Of a stretch of 64,000 nt of DNA, positions 1-8,314 are shown in pieces. Every line of letters starts with the position of its first letter. The first letter of the stretch is position 1. The stretch spans positions 44,251-108,250 of the forward strand of contig VGEP01000014.1 in assembly GCA_016869215.1 (NCBI GenBank), given 5' to 3'. Below the pieces are notes generated by a model. The model was not told the DNA's origin. It ran no database searches and saw only the letters and a list, made by a program, of their open reading frames with translations. Source of the stretch: Alphaproteobacteria bacterium. Lineage in GTDB: Bacteria; Pseudomonadota; Alphaproteobacteria; Rhizobiales; Xanthobacteraceae. The translations under genes and the position numbers were made by a program.

Positions 1-522
1 CATCACGACGCGATCCGCAAGGCGCGCGCCGACAAGCTCGCACGGCTCGGCCTGTCGAGGCCCAAGATCAAGTCGATCAAGGCCATCGCCTCGGCGGTTG
101 CGGACGGCGACATCGACCTCGATGCGGTCGCTCGCATGCAAGCGGACGAGGCCCACGGCGCGCTGACCGCGCTGCACGGCATCGGGCCGTGGACCGCCGA
201 CATCTATCTGCTGTTCTGCCTTGGCAATGCCGACGCCTGGCCGGCCGGCGATCTCGCGTTGCAGGAATCGGCGCGCATCGCGCTCAACCTGCGCCGCCGG
301 CCCGACGCGAAGGCCATGGTCAGGCTCGGCGAGTCGTGGCGTCCATGGCGCGGGGTGGCGGCGCATCTGCTGTGGGCCTACTATCACGTGGTCAAGCGGC
401 GCGAAGGCGCGCCGGTTTCCGCAACGGCGAAGCCCAAGGCCAGGAACGTGTCCAAGATCGTGCCCAAGACCGGCAAGAAAACCGCCGGGAAGAATGCAAT
501 GCGGGGCCGCAATGGCCGCTGA
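1..522 (+). CDS. DNA-3-methyladenine glycosylase (AlkA type), 3' part
   Basis: Base-excision repair glycosylase of the HhH-GPD superfamily, which removes alkylated bases from DNA. The gene enters from the left edge, so only the last 173 codons are visible. The helix-hairpin-helix signature LHGIGPWTAD is at about codons 58-67 from the edge. The expected catalytic Asp lies downstream in AGDLAL, near codon 84. The C-terminus carries a Lys-rich tail of about 35 residues, common in alphaproteobacterial homologues. Its stop codon overlaps the start of the following hydrolase gene in an ATGGCCGCTGA arrangement, so the two are probably co-translated. The family call is firm; assignment to AlkA rather than another HhH glycosylase is by motif only. 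Confidence 0.85.
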   Translation, partial: HHDAIRKARADKLARLGLSRPKIKSIKAIASAVADGDIDLDAVARMQADEAHGALTALHGIGPWTADIYLLFCLGNADAWPAGDLALQESARIALNLRRRPDAKAMVRLGESWRPWRGVAAHLLWAYYHVVKRREGAPVSATAKPKARNVSKIVPKTGKKTAGKNAMRGRNGR

Positions 523-1180
523 GATCGACGGCCCGCGGCTTCAGCCGCGCTCCGGCGCGGCCAAGCGCCTCGTGGTGTTCCTGCACGGCTACGGCGCCGA
601 CGGCAACGACCTGATCGACATCGGCCGCGCGTGGCAGCAACTGCTGCCCGACGCCGCGTTCGTGTCGCCGCATGCGCCGGAGCCGTGCGGACAGGCCCCG
701 ATGGGGCGGCAGTGGTTTCCGCTGTTCACCCGCTCCGCCAACGAGCGCTGGGACGGCGTCAATCGCGCGGCGCCCGTGCTGCATCGCTTCCTGGACGCCG
801 AGCTGGAGCGCCACAAGCTGCCGCCGTCGGCTCTGGCGCTGGTCGGCTTCAGCCAGGGCACGATGATGGCACTGCATGTGGGGCTGCGGCGCGCCGCGCC
901 GCCCGCGGCCATCGTCGGCTATTCCGGCGTGTTCGTGCTGCCCGACGGCGCCGGACCGGAAGCCGTCGCGGGCGAGATCAAAGGCCGGCCGCCGGTGATG
1001 CTGATCCACGGCGACCAGGACGACCTGATTCCCCCTCAGGCCTTGTTCCTCGGCACGCAGGCGCTGGCCGCGCTGGAGGTGCCTGTCGAATGGCACCTGT
1101 CGCAAGGCGTCGGCCACGGCATCGACCAGGAGGGGCTGCGACACGGAGGCTCGTTCCTGGCCCGCCGACTTGGCGCATAA
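512..1180 (+). CDS. alpha/beta hydrolase, carboxylesterase/phospholipase family
   Basis: A 222-residue serine esterase of the small carboxylesterase/lysophospholipase type, expected to hydrolyse short acyl or thio-esters in the cytoplasm. The nucleophile elbow GFSQG places Ser at about 114. The acid is in HGDQDDLIP (about 166-174) and the His in GVGHGID (about 202). The oxyanion region is FLHGYGADG at 23-31. No signal peptide is present. The ATG at 512 is chosen because it overlaps the upstream stop by 11 bases and leaves a full-length family member; an earlier in-frame start would add a tail with no family similarity. Natural substrate unknown. Confidence 0.9.
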   Translation: MAAEIDGPRLQPRSGAAKRLVVFLHGYGADGNDLIDIGRAWQQLLPDAAFVSPHAPEPCGQAPMGRQWFPLFTRSANERWDGVNRAAPVLHRFLDAELERHKLPPSALALVGFSQGTMMALHVGLRRAAPPAAIVGYSGVFVLPDGAGPEAVAGEIKGRPPVMLIHGDQDDLIPPQALFLGTQALAALEVPVEWHLSQGVGHGIDQEGLRHGGSFLARRLGA

Positions 1181-1283
1181 TCGCCGGACTACGGCCACAA
1201 CCGTTGCGGGAACGGGTCGAAGGCCGCAGGTCGAATACGAACAACGCCGGAACACGGCGGCAATCGACACCAGGGAGGGGACC

Positions 1284-2243
1284 ATGACCTGCAAGCGATT
1301 GATTATTGCCGCCGCCGTCATGGCCGTGGCCGCCGTCACGGCACAGGCGCAGACACTCAGCATCGGCACGAGCCCGGTCGGCACGCTGAACTATTCGACC
1401 GGAAACGCCCTGGGCAAGGTGATGACCGACTCCGCGGGCTTGCGCGCGCGCGTGGTTCCGTTCGGCGGCGGTCAGCACGTGCTGCCCTTGATCGGCAGAA
1501 AGGAACTCGAACTGTCGATCTCGACCGCGACCGACACGATCAACGCCTTCGAAGGCAAGGAAGATTTCAAGGGCAAGCCGAACCCGAGCCTGCGCGCGAT
1601 CGGGAAGGTCTTCCCCTTCGCCATCGGCTGGTACGTGAAGAAGGACTCTCCCTACAAGACGCTGACCGACCTCAAGGGCAAGAAGATCGCGGTCGGCTTC
1701 ACCGCCAGTTCCGCGCAGGAGCGATTCTTCCGCGCCAGCTTTGCGACCTATGGCGTGACCGAGAAGGACTTCGACGGCGTGCAGGCGCCGCACGTGGTGC
1801 GCGGAGCCGACGACTTCATGCAGGGCAAGGTCGAGGCATCGACCTTCGCGGTCGGCGCCGGCAAGATCGCGGAAGCCAACGCCAAGGTCGGCGGACTGCG
1901 GTTCCTGAACGTGCCCGACTCGGCGGACGCCATCAAACGGCTGCGCACCGTGCTGCCGCGCGCCAGCGTCAGCGTCCTCAATCCCGCTCCGCAGTTCGCC
2001 GGCATCGTGGCGCCGACCAAGCTGATCTTCGAGGATTATCTGGTCGTCGGCGGAACGCAGATCTCCGACGGCGACGCCTACAAGCTCGCCAAAGTGCTCT
2101 ACGAGGAGCAGGCAAAGCTCGCCGGCATCGCCAAGACTTACGAGCAATACAAGACGGCCGAGCTCGGCGCGGACCGCGGTGTGCCGTTCCATCCGGGCGC
2201 CATGAAGTACTATAAAGAGAAAGGCATCTGGAAGGGCAACTGA
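1284..2243 (+). CDS. TAXI-family TRAP transporter substrate-binding protein
   Basis: Periplasmic receptor (319 aa) that would deliver its ligand to the TRAP permease encoded next. A Sec signal peptide covers about residues 1-22 (MTCKRLIIAAAV, ending near AQAQ). The mature start SIGTSPVGTLNY is typical of TAXI (TRAP-associated extracytoplasmic immunogenic) proteins. Other family patterns seen are GGGQHVLPLI, LKGKKIAVGF and a C-terminal PFHPGAMKYY block. The ATG at 1284 follows a strong AGGGAGGGG ribosome site. The start of the permease gene is 33 bases after the stop, so the two form an operon. TAXI ligands are generally not predictable from sequence. Confidence 0.93.
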   Translation: MTCKRLIIAAAVMAVAAVTAQAQTLSIGTSPVGTLNYSTGNALGKVMTDSAGLRARVVPFGGGQHVLPLIGRKELELSISTATDTINAFEGKEDFKGKPNPSLRAIGKVFPFAIGWYVKKDSPYKTLTDLKGKKIAVGFTASSAQERFFRASFATYGVTEKDFDGVQAPHVVRGADDFMQGKVEASTFAVGAGKIAEANAKVGGLRFLNVPDSADAIKRLRTVLPRASVSVLNPAPQFAGIVAPTKLIFEDYLVVGGTQISDGDAYKLAKVLYEEQAKLAGIAKTYEQYKTAELGADRGVPFHPGAMKYYKEKGIWKGN

Positions 2244-2276
2244 CCCTGACCGCCGCTCACAGGCGTTCGCACGCGC

Positions 2277-4214
2277 ATGGACGAAGGCAACGACCGCGGC
2301 GCGCATCGATCGGGATGGACCGGATGGACGGCACGCGTGCTGGCCTTCCTGCTCACCCTGGCCGCGGTCGGCTGGGCCGCCGACATCTACCGCACCGCCG
2401 GCATGCTGCTCTACAACGAGCAGTTCAACGCCTTCGTGCTCGCGCTTGCGCTCGCTCTCGTCTTCCTGACCGTGCGGGCGCGGCGCGGCACCTCCGGTCC
2501 GCCGCCCTGGTATGACATCGCCGCCGGCGCCATCGGAATGGCGGCGGCGCTGTACGTGGCCTACGACCACCGGGCGCTGAACGACGCCATCGCATTCCGT
2601 CCGCTGCATGGCGTCGCGGTCGGCGGCATCTTGCTGGCGCTGGTGTTCGAGGGCCTGCGGCGGGTCAGCGGCAACGTCCTCACCGTCATTCTCTTGTTCT
2701 TCATCGCCTACGGGTTCTTCGGCCATCTGATCCCGGGTGAGTTCCAGGGCCGGCGGGTCAGCCCGGACGGTCTGCTGTTCTATCTCGCCATCGACGTGAA
2801 CGGCGTCTTCGGATCGGTGTTCGGCATCGCCTGCACCATCGTGGTGACGTTCCTGCTGTTCGGCTCGCTGCTGGGACGCTCCGGCGGCGCGAACTTCTTC
2901 ACCGATCTTGCGACCGCGGTCTTCGGCGGTTTCCGCGGCGGTGCGGCCAAGATTTCAGTGGTCGCGTCGTCGCTGTTCGGCACCATCAACGGCAATGCGG
3001 TCGCCAACGTGGTCGCGACCGGGGTCGTGACCATCCCGCTGATGAAGCAGTCGGGCTACAAGCCCGAGCACGCCGGCGCGATCGAGGCGGTGGCGTCGAC
3101 CGGCGGCCAGTTGATGCCGCCGGTGATGGGGGCCGCGGCCTTCATCATGGCCGAGCTGCTCGGCGTGGCCTACCGCGAGATTGTCATCGCGGCGACGGTG
3201 CCCGCGCTGCTCTACTACGGCGCGCTGTTCATTCAGGCCGACCTGGAAGCCGCCAAAAGCAATATCGCGGCGATCCCCAAGTCGCTGATCGTTCCCGCCT
3301 CGAAGGTGCTGAGCGAAGGCTGGTATTTCATCCTGCCCTTCGCGGTACTGATCGGCGGACTGTTCTGGCTCAACCAGAGCCCGGAGACCGCGGCGCTCTA
3401 TGCCTCGATCGTGCTGATCGGCTGCGGGCTCGCCGGGAATTACCGCGGCAACCGGATGCAGCCGAAGGACGTGCTGGAGTCGTTGGTCGAGACCGGACGC
3501 AGCTCGCTCGACATTCTGATGATCGCAGCGGCGGCGGGCTTCATCATCGGCGTGCTCAACGTTTCGGGGCTGTCGTTCGCACTCACCATCGCGCTGGTGA
3601 AGCTCGGCGCGGGCAACATGGTCCTGCTTCTGGTGCTGGCAGCCGGCATCGCCATCGTGCTCGGCATGGGCATGCCGACGGTCGGCGTCTATGTGCTGCT
3701 GGCGGCGCTGGTCGCGCCGGCGCTGACCGAGGTCGGGGTGCCCGCGCTCGCGGCGCACCTGTTCGTGCTGTACTTCGGCATGATGTCCATGACCACGCCG
3801 CCGGTCGCGGTCGCGGCCTTCGCCGCAGCAAGCATCGCCCAGGCCGATCCGATCCGCACGGGACTTGCCGGCGTCAAGTTCGGCTGGTCGGCGTATATCG
3901 TGCCGTTCCTGTTCGTCGCCTCGCCGACGCTGCTGATGCAGGGACAACCGCACGAGGTGACGCTCGCGGTCGTCACAGCGATGATGGGCGTGTACCTGGT
4001 CTCGGTCGGCGTCGCGGGTTTCATGACGCGCCCGATCGGCCCCGTGCTGCGGATCGCCTTTGCCGCGTCGGGGCTAGCCATGATGGTGCCGGCCAACGCA
4101 TTCCCCGGCGCGATCTGGACCGACATCGCAGGCTTCGTCGCCGGCGCCGGGCTGATCGTGTCCGAACTCGGCCTGGCGCGAAGACTTCGCCAGCCCCGGC
4201 GCGAGCCGACCTGA
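2277..4214 (+). CDS. TRAP transporter fused permease (DctQM-type fusion)
   Basis: Membrane subunit (645 aa) of a sodium- or proton-coupled TRAP transporter in which the small (Q) and large (M) membrane proteins are fused, as is usual for TAXI systems. The N-terminal third has about 5 hydrophobic segments (Q-like). The rest is the DctM fold with many helices and the conserved stretches FGTINGNAVANV, EAVASTGGQLMPPVMGAAAF and GMGMPTVGVYVLLA. The gene follows its TAXI receptor directly. The end (RRLRQPRREPT) is a short basic cytoplasmic tail. Substrate unknown. Confidence 0.93.
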   Translation: MDEGNDRGAHRSGWTGWTARVLAFLLTLAAVGWAADIYRTAGMLLYNEQFNAFVLALALALVFLTVRARRGTSGPPPWYDIAAGAIGMAAALYVAYDHRALNDAIAFRPLHGVAVGGILLALVFEGLRRVSGNVLTVILLFFIAYGFFGHLIPGEFQGRRVSPDGLLFYLAIDVNGVFGSVFGIACTIVVTFLLFGSLLGRSGGANFFTDLATAVFGGFRGGAAKISVVASSLFGTINGNAVANVVATGVVTIPLMKQSGYKPEHAGAIEAVASTGGQLMPPVMGAAAFIMAELLGVAYREIVIAATVPALLYYGALFIQADLEAAKSNIAAIPKSLIVPASKVLSEGWYFILPFAVLIGGLFWLNQSPETAALYASIVLIGCGLAGNYRGNRMQPKDVLESLVETGRSSLDILMIAAAAGFIIGVLNVSGLSFALTIALVKLGAGNMVLLLVLAAGIAIVLGMGMPTVGVYVLLAALVAPALTEVGVPALAAHLFVLYFGMMSMTTPPVAVAAFAAASIAQADPIRTGLAGVKFGWSAYIVPFLFVASPTLLMQGQPHEVTLAVVTAMMGVYLVSVGVAGFMTRPIGPVLRIAFAASGLAMMVPANAFPGAIWTDIAGFVAGAGLIVSELGLARRLRQPRREPT

Positions 4215-4378
4215 GTCCGGCAGCACACCGATTCGCAACCGCCGGACGGCGTCTATCCACCTGCAAATCCGCGCCGCCGGCTGCATCCGCGCGCTTCACA
4301 ATCCTGTCGCGGTCCCCTATAGACTATGCGGAGCCGCCGCTGCGGCGCGCGGTGAAATCGGGGGTGAGGAGCCTCGCT

Positions 4379-4936
4379 GTGACTGCGCATGGTTTCGCTG
4401 GCGGCTATCCGGCCCTGGTGCTGAACGCGGACTTCCGGCCGCTGAGCTATTATCCGCTGTCGCTGTGGTCCTGGCAGGACGCGATCAAGGCGGTGTTTCT
4501 CGATCGCGTGAACATCGTCGAGGAATACGACCAGGCGGTGCACAGCCCATCCATGGAGATGCGGCTGCCGAGCGTGGTCTCGCTCAAGACCTTCGTGAAG
4601 CCCTCCACGCACCCGGCGTTCACGCGGTTCAACGTGTTCCTGCGCGACCGCTTCTCCTGCCAGTACTGCGGCTCGCGCGACGACCTGACCTTCGACCACC
4701 TGCTGCCGCGCTCGCGCGGCGGGCAGACGACGTGGCACAACGTGGTCGCGGCCTGCTCGGGCTGCAACCTGCGCAAGGGCAACCTCACGCCGAACGAAGC
4801 CAAGATGTGGCCGTCGCAGGCGCCGATGCAGCCGTCGGTGCAGCACCTTCACCGCAACGGCCGACTGTTCCCGCCGAACTACCTGCACGACAGCTGGCTG
4901 GACTATCTCTACTGGGATACCGAGCTGGATCCCTGA
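4379..4936 (+). CDS. HNH endonuclease family protein
   Basis: A 185-residue protein with a zinc-binding HNH nuclease module: CQYC (about 94-97), the core DHLLPRSRGG (about 105-114), a His-Asn in TTWHNVV, and a second CSGC pair (about 126-129). The conserved N-terminal block ALVLNADFRPLSYYPLS belongs to a widespread alphaproteobacterial family of unknown biological role, so DNA cleavage is inferred from the fold. The GTG at 4379 is preferred to GTG 4352 because GAGGAG lies 7 bases upstream and the product then has the usual family length. The 3' end overlaps the convergent dsbB gene by 28 bases. Confidence 0.88.
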   Translation: MTAHGFAGGYPALVLNADFRPLSYYPLSLWSWQDAIKAVFLDRVNIVEEYDQAVHSPSMEMRLPSVVSLKTFVKPSTHPAFTRFNVFLRDRFSCQYCGSRDDLTFDHLLPRSRGGQTTWHNVVAACSGCNLRKGNLTPNEAKMWPSQAPMQPSVQHLHRNGRLFPPNYLHDSWLDYLYWDTELDP

Positions 4937-5460
4937 AGCCGCGCGTATCCGGCCTTCGCCCCCCAGGCGGCGACGGCCGCGATGGCAAGCGAGATCAGCA
5001 CGTTGTAGCCGGCGAGCGACAGCCCGAGGAACCGCCACGGCGCCTCGTCGCAGCGGATCACCCGCGTCTGCTGGAGCTGCTGGAGCAGGTTGCCGCCGCC
5101 ACGAATATCGGCCGCGCCCGCACCGCAGGACTGCGGCCCGGCCCACCACTTCCACTCGACGCCGGAGTGATAGGCGCCGAGGCCGGCGTTGTAGAGCATC
5201 GCCAACGCGATGGCCGCAAGCGCCGCGACCTGCACCTTGCGCGACGAGCCGACCGAGACGCCGAGCATGACGAGCGCGGCGAGCGGTATCGCGAAGTAGT
5301 ATGGATAGCGCTGCTCCAGGCACAGCGGGCATGGTGGAAGCCCAAGCACGTACTGAAAGAAGTACGCGCCGAGAATGGTCGCGATGCCGATGGCCGCGAC
5401 TGCGGCGGCGGCGGCGGCGACCGGCTCGGCGCGGGCCATGCTGAGAGCGCGTTCGACCAT
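4909..5460 (-). CDS. dsbB: disulfide bond formation protein B
   Basis: Inner-membrane quinone reductase (183 aa) that reoxidises DsbA. Four hydrophobic segments are visible. The first periplasmic loop holds the redox pair CPLC (Cys44/Cys47) followed by LEQR. The second loop holds Cys112 and Cys137, matching the four essential cysteines of the family. The start is ATG (MVERALSMAR). The gene is convergent with the HNH gene and shares 28 bases at the 3' end. No dsbA is seen nearby. Confidence 0.92.
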   Translation of the reverse strand: MVERALSMARAEPVAAAAAAVAAIGIATILGAYFFQYVLGLPPCPLCLEQRYPYYFAIPLAALVMLGVSVGSSRKVQVAALAAIALAMLYNAGLGAYHSGVEWKWWAGPQSCGAGAADIRGGGNLLQQLQQTRVIRCDEAPWRFLGLSLAGYNVLISLAIAAVAAWGAKAGYARLQGSSSVSQ

Positions 5461-5567
5461 GGCGGGCTCTTAGCGCCGCACGGGGCGGCTGTCGACCCAC
5501 TGAGGCGTGATGCTGCACAGCGTCAGACCGGCGAGACACACGAATTACGGCTGGATGCCTCAAACTC

Positions 5568-5642
5568 CGTTCGTCCCCGCGGAAGCGGGGACCCAGATTT
5601 TGCAGCACTCACCGCCCCTGGGTTCCCGCTTTCGCGGGAACG
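5568..5642. repeat. Palindromic intergenic repeat (family C)
   Basis: Two hairpins make up the unit. The first is GTCCCCGC-ggaa-GCGGGGAC at 5573-5592. The second is TTCCCGC-tttc-GCGGGAA at about 5622-5640. The flanks CCCAG and CTGGG are themselves complementary, so the whole unit is an imperfect 75-base inverted repeat. It resembles the short palindromic elements scattered between genes in many Hyphomicrobiales. It lies in the 270-base gap between dsbB and tRNA-Leu; apart from the tRNA promoter I see nothing else there. Confidence 0.75.
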
Positions 5643-5692
5643 CGCGGCAGAACGGTCATTTGGTTTGCGTAGCACGCGATTGCGCCAGAACG

Positions 5693-5720
5693 TTGACCCC
5701 GCACCGTTCGTGGCTATGAT
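5693..5720 (+). promoter_or_regulatory. Sigma-70-type promoter of tRNA-Leu
   Basis: TTGACC (5693-5698) and TATGAT (5715-5720) are separated by 16 bases, and the -10 ends 12 bases before the first base of the tRNA. Spacing and sequence fit a housekeeping promoter driving the tRNA alone. Confidence 0.75.
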
Positions 5721-5732
5721 CCGCCCCGCCTA

Positions 5733-5819
5733 GCCCCTGTGGCGGAACTGGTAGACGCGCCAGACTCAAAATCTGGTGGTGGCAACACCGTGCTGGTTCG
5801 ATCCCGGCCAGGGGCACCA
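5733..5819 (+). tRNA. tRNA-Leu (anticodon CAA)
   Basis: An 87-base class II tRNA with CCA encoded. The acceptor stem is GCCCCTG (5733-5739) paired with CAGGGGC (5809-5815), then discriminator A and CCA. The anticodon arm CCAGA-CTCAAAA-TCTGG gives anticodon CAA (reads UUG). A long variable arm (GGTGGCAACACC) is typical of tRNA-Leu. The T arm contains GGTTCGATCC. A toxin-antitoxin pair follows 86 bases downstream. Confidence 0.95.
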
Positions 5820-5904
5820 ACCTACGAATCGCAGCCAGTATTGCGGCGTCTCAGGCAACGGCGGCCATTGCTGCGCGTTCTTGCTTGCCATGGTAGAATT
5901 TAGA

Positions 5905-6141
5905 ATGACGAAGGATCAGGTCAAAGAAATCCTCGACCGCGTCCTGACCTGGCCACCCGAGCGGCAGGAGGACGCGGCGCGCATCCTGAGCGAAATGGAA
6001 GCGCAGGATTCCTGCCGCTATCGCCTCTCGGATGAGCAAGCGGAGGAGGTCTGGCGTCGGCGCGATGCCTTCAAGGCTGGCACCGAGCGCTACGCGACCG
6101 ACGAGGAAGTCGCCTCCGTCTGGAAAAAGCTCGGGCTGTGA
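5905..6141 (+). CDS. Antitoxin of a ParE/RelE-type toxin-antitoxin module
   Basis: Small acidic protein (78 aa from ATG 5905) encoded directly upstream of, and overlapping, a ParE-like toxin gene; position and size make it the cognate antitoxin. The sequence MTKDQVKEILDRVLTW with a later EVWRRRDAFKAG segment is helical and charged, consistent with the addiction-module proteins that pair with RelE/ParE toxins. ATG 5890 is an alternative start in the same frame; GGTAGAA 7 bases before ATG 5905 slightly favours the shorter form. Such antitoxins usually repress their own operon, which is inferred here and not visible. Confidence 0.72.
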   Translation: MTKDQVKEILDRVLTWPPERQEDAARILSEMEAQDSCRYRLSDEQAEEVWRRRDAFKAGTERYATDEEVASVWKKLGL

Positions 6142-6428
6142 AGGTCCGCTATCGCAGCCGGGCGCTTCGCGATATCGAAAGCATTCATTCGTACGTATCG
6201 GAGCGCAATCCACGCGCTGCGAAGGACATCGTTACGCGTATTCGCTGTGCAAGCGACCGGTTGGGACACTGGCCTTACATCGGCCATACCGGGTTCGTTC
6301 CGGAAACACACGAGTGGTGCGTGGTGGGCCTGCCGCACGTCATCGTCTATGAAGTCGATGAGGCTGCGGACGAGACTACGATTATCGCCGCATTCCACGC
6401 AGCGCATGACCGTACCCGGTCAGATTAA
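6138..6428 (+). CDS. ParE/RelE-family toxin
   Basis: A 96-residue toxin starting at GTG 6138, which overlaps the antitoxin stop in GTGA, so the two are translationally coupled. The N-terminus VKVRYRSRALRDIESIHSYV is the first-helix pattern of ParE-type proteins (plasmid stabilisation family). It is followed by a beta-rich core with GHTGFVPETHEWCVVGLPHVIVYEVDE-like spacing and a short charged tail. ParE proteins poison gyrase and RelE proteins cleave mRNA; the sequence resembles ParE more but the target cannot be settled here. The pair sits just downstream of tRNA-Leu. Confidence 0.85.
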   Translation: MKVRYRSRALRDIESIHSYVSERNPRAAKDIVTRIRCASDRLGHWPYIGHTGFVPETHEWCVVGLPHVIVYEVDEAADETTIIAAFHAAHDRTRSD

Positions 6429-6437
6429 CCGCGGCGC

Positions 6438-7580
6438 TCACCGCCCCTCCCTCAACCCGATCCGCTCCAGCCTCGGCAGTACCTCGTCGCGGAACAGCGG
6501 AAACTCCGCGAGATAATTGATCATCGAGAACGCCACGCCGCGCACGCCGCCGCGGGCGAAGTTGGCAAGCTCGTCGGCGACCTTGTCGGGCGTGCCGACG
6601 AACGGGAAGCCGCCGATGGCGCGCGCGGCGAAATACTCGCGGCGACGCAGGTACTCGGCCTCGCCCAGCGTCTGCGGGGTGAGGTTCTTGATCTCCAGCA
6701 TGCGGTCGACCGAGCCCCAGTCCGCCATCTCGATGATGGCGTAGCGGTAGTAGTCCTCCGCCTCCTTCTGCGTCGGACGGCAGACCACCTGACCGACGGT
6801 GAAGACCTCGATCTCGCGGCCGAGCGCGCGCGCCTCGGCCTTCACGCCGTCGACCATCTCCTTGGTCTTTTCCGGCGACTGGCGCGAGTCCGACGTCGCG
6901 GTGAAGAACGCGTCGCAATTGCGCAGCGCGAACGCCTTGCCGGTGCCGGACGAGCCCGCGTTCATGATCATCGGCCGCGTGCCGCCGTAGGGCTTGGGCT
7001 TGGCGCGCAGCTTTGCGAGCTTGATGTGCGTGCTGTCGAATTCGAAGTCGTCCGGCTGCGTCCAGGCGGCGCGGATGGCGTCGACCCAGTCCTGCGCGTA
7101 TTCGTAGCGCGCCTCGTGCTCGCGCTGCTGCACGCCGAACATCTCGAACTCGCCCTCGTTCCAGCCGGCGACGATGTTGAGGCCGAAGCGGCCGCGGCCG
7201 ACGTGGTCGGCGGTGACCATCTGCTTGGCGGCGATCAGCGGATGGAACAGCGGCGCGTGCACGGTGCCGAACACGGTGATGCGCTCGGTGTGCGCGAGCA
7301 GGCCGGTGGCCCAGGTGATGGTCTCCAGCGTCTCGCCGTGCAGGTCGGTTTCGCCGCCGTAGCCCTTCCAGCGCCCGATCGGCAGCATGAAATCCATGCC
7401 GGCCGCGTCGGCCATCTTGGTGAGCGCGAGGCAGTCGTCCCAGCTCGCCGACCAGCGCTCCGGCACGCGCGTCGCCGAGCGGCCCGACGAACAGTTGGCG
7501 CCGAACAGGCCGAGCTTGAACGCGTTGCCGTTGTACATGGCGACGCGGTCGCGCATCGAAGGGGCGGTGCGGTCGAGCAA
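6438..7580 (-). CDS. LLM-class FMN-dependent monooxygenase
   Basis: Luciferase-like (TIM-barrel) flavin monooxygenase, about 380 aa, close in layout to the RutA and dimethylsulfone monooxygenase branch: MYNGNAFKLGLFGANCSSG at the front, then MPIGRWKGYGG-like and FGLNIVAGWNEGEFEMFG blocks. Such enzymes use FMNH2 and O2 to open or oxidise small substrates and need a separate flavin reductase, which is not seen nearby. The TTG at 7580 is chosen because a GGGAGGA ribosome site lies just upstream; ATG 7556 and ATG 7538 are the alternatives. Divergent from the secreted protein gene at 7727. Confidence 0.88.
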   Translation of the reverse strand: MLDRTAPSMRDRVAMYNGNAFKLGLFGANCSSGRSATRVPERWSASWDDCLALTKMADAAGMDFMLPIGRWKGYGGETDLHGETLETITWATGLLAHTERITVFGTVHAPLFHPLIAAKQMVTADHVGRGRFGLNIVAGWNEGEFEMFGVQQREHEARYEYAQDWVDAIRAAWTQPDDFEFDSTHIKLAKLRAKPKPYGGTRPMIMNAGSSGTGKAFALRNCDAFFTATSDSRQSPEKTKEMVDGVKAEARALGREIEVFTVGQVVCRPTQKEAEDYYRYAIIEMADWGSVDRMLEIKNLTPQTLGEAEYLRRREYFAARAIGGFPFVGTPDKVADELANFARGGVRGVAFSMINYLAEFPLFRDEVLPRLERIGLREGR

Positions 7581-7726
7581 GGCGTCCTCCCTGTGGTCGC
7601 CGGGCCGCTGCATCATACACCCGCAGTCCGGCGGCACCACTGCGGCTTTGTTGCAGGCCGGCCGCCTTGCGCGCATACTGAAATTCTTTCTGCGGAAGTG
7701 CCGCAGCAGCCCCGGCGAGAACTGCA

Positions 7727-8302
7727 ATGCGCGCCGTTATTCCAGGTGCCATTCTGTCATTTATGGCGGTTGCTGCGACCATCTCCGCCATGGATCCGGC
7801 GGCGGCGCAGAAACAGATCGTCCATTACGGGATGTCTTTTCCCGAACGCGTTTCCGGATTCAGGCGCAGCGAATCCCACGATTTCGAAAAGTCCAAACCC
7901 GGCCTTGGCTACAGCGTCCGGTATCTCCGCCCCGGCTGGACCGTCGATGTCTTCGTCTACGACCTGCGCCGGGCGTCGATCCCCGACGATCCGAAGTCGG
8001 ACGCGATCAGGGCGCAGTTCGAACAGGCGCAAGGCGATATTTTCAGTACACAGAAATCCGGCCGCTACAAGACCGTCAGCCTGAAGGAGCTCTTTGCGGT
8101 CGCCAATGCCCGGCGCCAGGAGCGGTTGGCGTGCGGCGCGTATGCGCTCACGCGCGAGACGGATCATTTCGACAGCTATCTGTGCGTCGGCGGCTGGAAC
8201 AACAAGTTCGTCAAGTTCCGGCTGACCGCCCAGCCGCGCGACTCGAACATGACGATGGCGCGGCAATTCCTGGAAGCCTGGAGCCGGACGCTCTGGCCCT
8301 GA
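7727..8302 (+). CDS. Secreted protein of unknown function
   Basis: A 191-residue protein I do not recognise. It has a Sec signal peptide (about residues 1-27, MRAVIPGAILSFMAVAAT, ending near DPAAAQ). The mature part has alternating strands and contains two Cys (in LACGAYALT and YLCVGG) that could form a disulfide in the periplasm. There are no membrane segments after the signal. It stands alone: divergent from the LLM oxidoreductase gene upstream and convergent with the SAF-domain gene downstream, 12 bases away. Confidence 0.75.
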   Translation: MRAVIPGAILSFMAVAATISAMDPAAAQKQIVHYGMSFPERVSGFRRSESHDFEKSKPGLGYSVRYLRPGWTVDVFVYDLRRASIPDDPKSDAIRAQFEQAQGDIFSTQKSGRYKTVSLKELFAVANARRQERLACGAYALTRETDHFDSYLCVGGWNNKFVKFRLTAQPRDSNMTMARQFLEAWSRTLWP

Positions 8303-8314
8303 CCGGAAATTCGA

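Noticed and set aside
5568..5642. Repeat near the tRNA considered as a CRISPR or att site
   Set aside because: There are only two unequal hairpins and no regular spacers, and no copy of the tRNA 3' end was found. It fits an intergenic palindrome better.
5805..5840. Possible attachment site at the 3' end of tRNA-Leu
   Set aside because: No second copy of the tRNA 3' end and no integrase gene are visible in the window.
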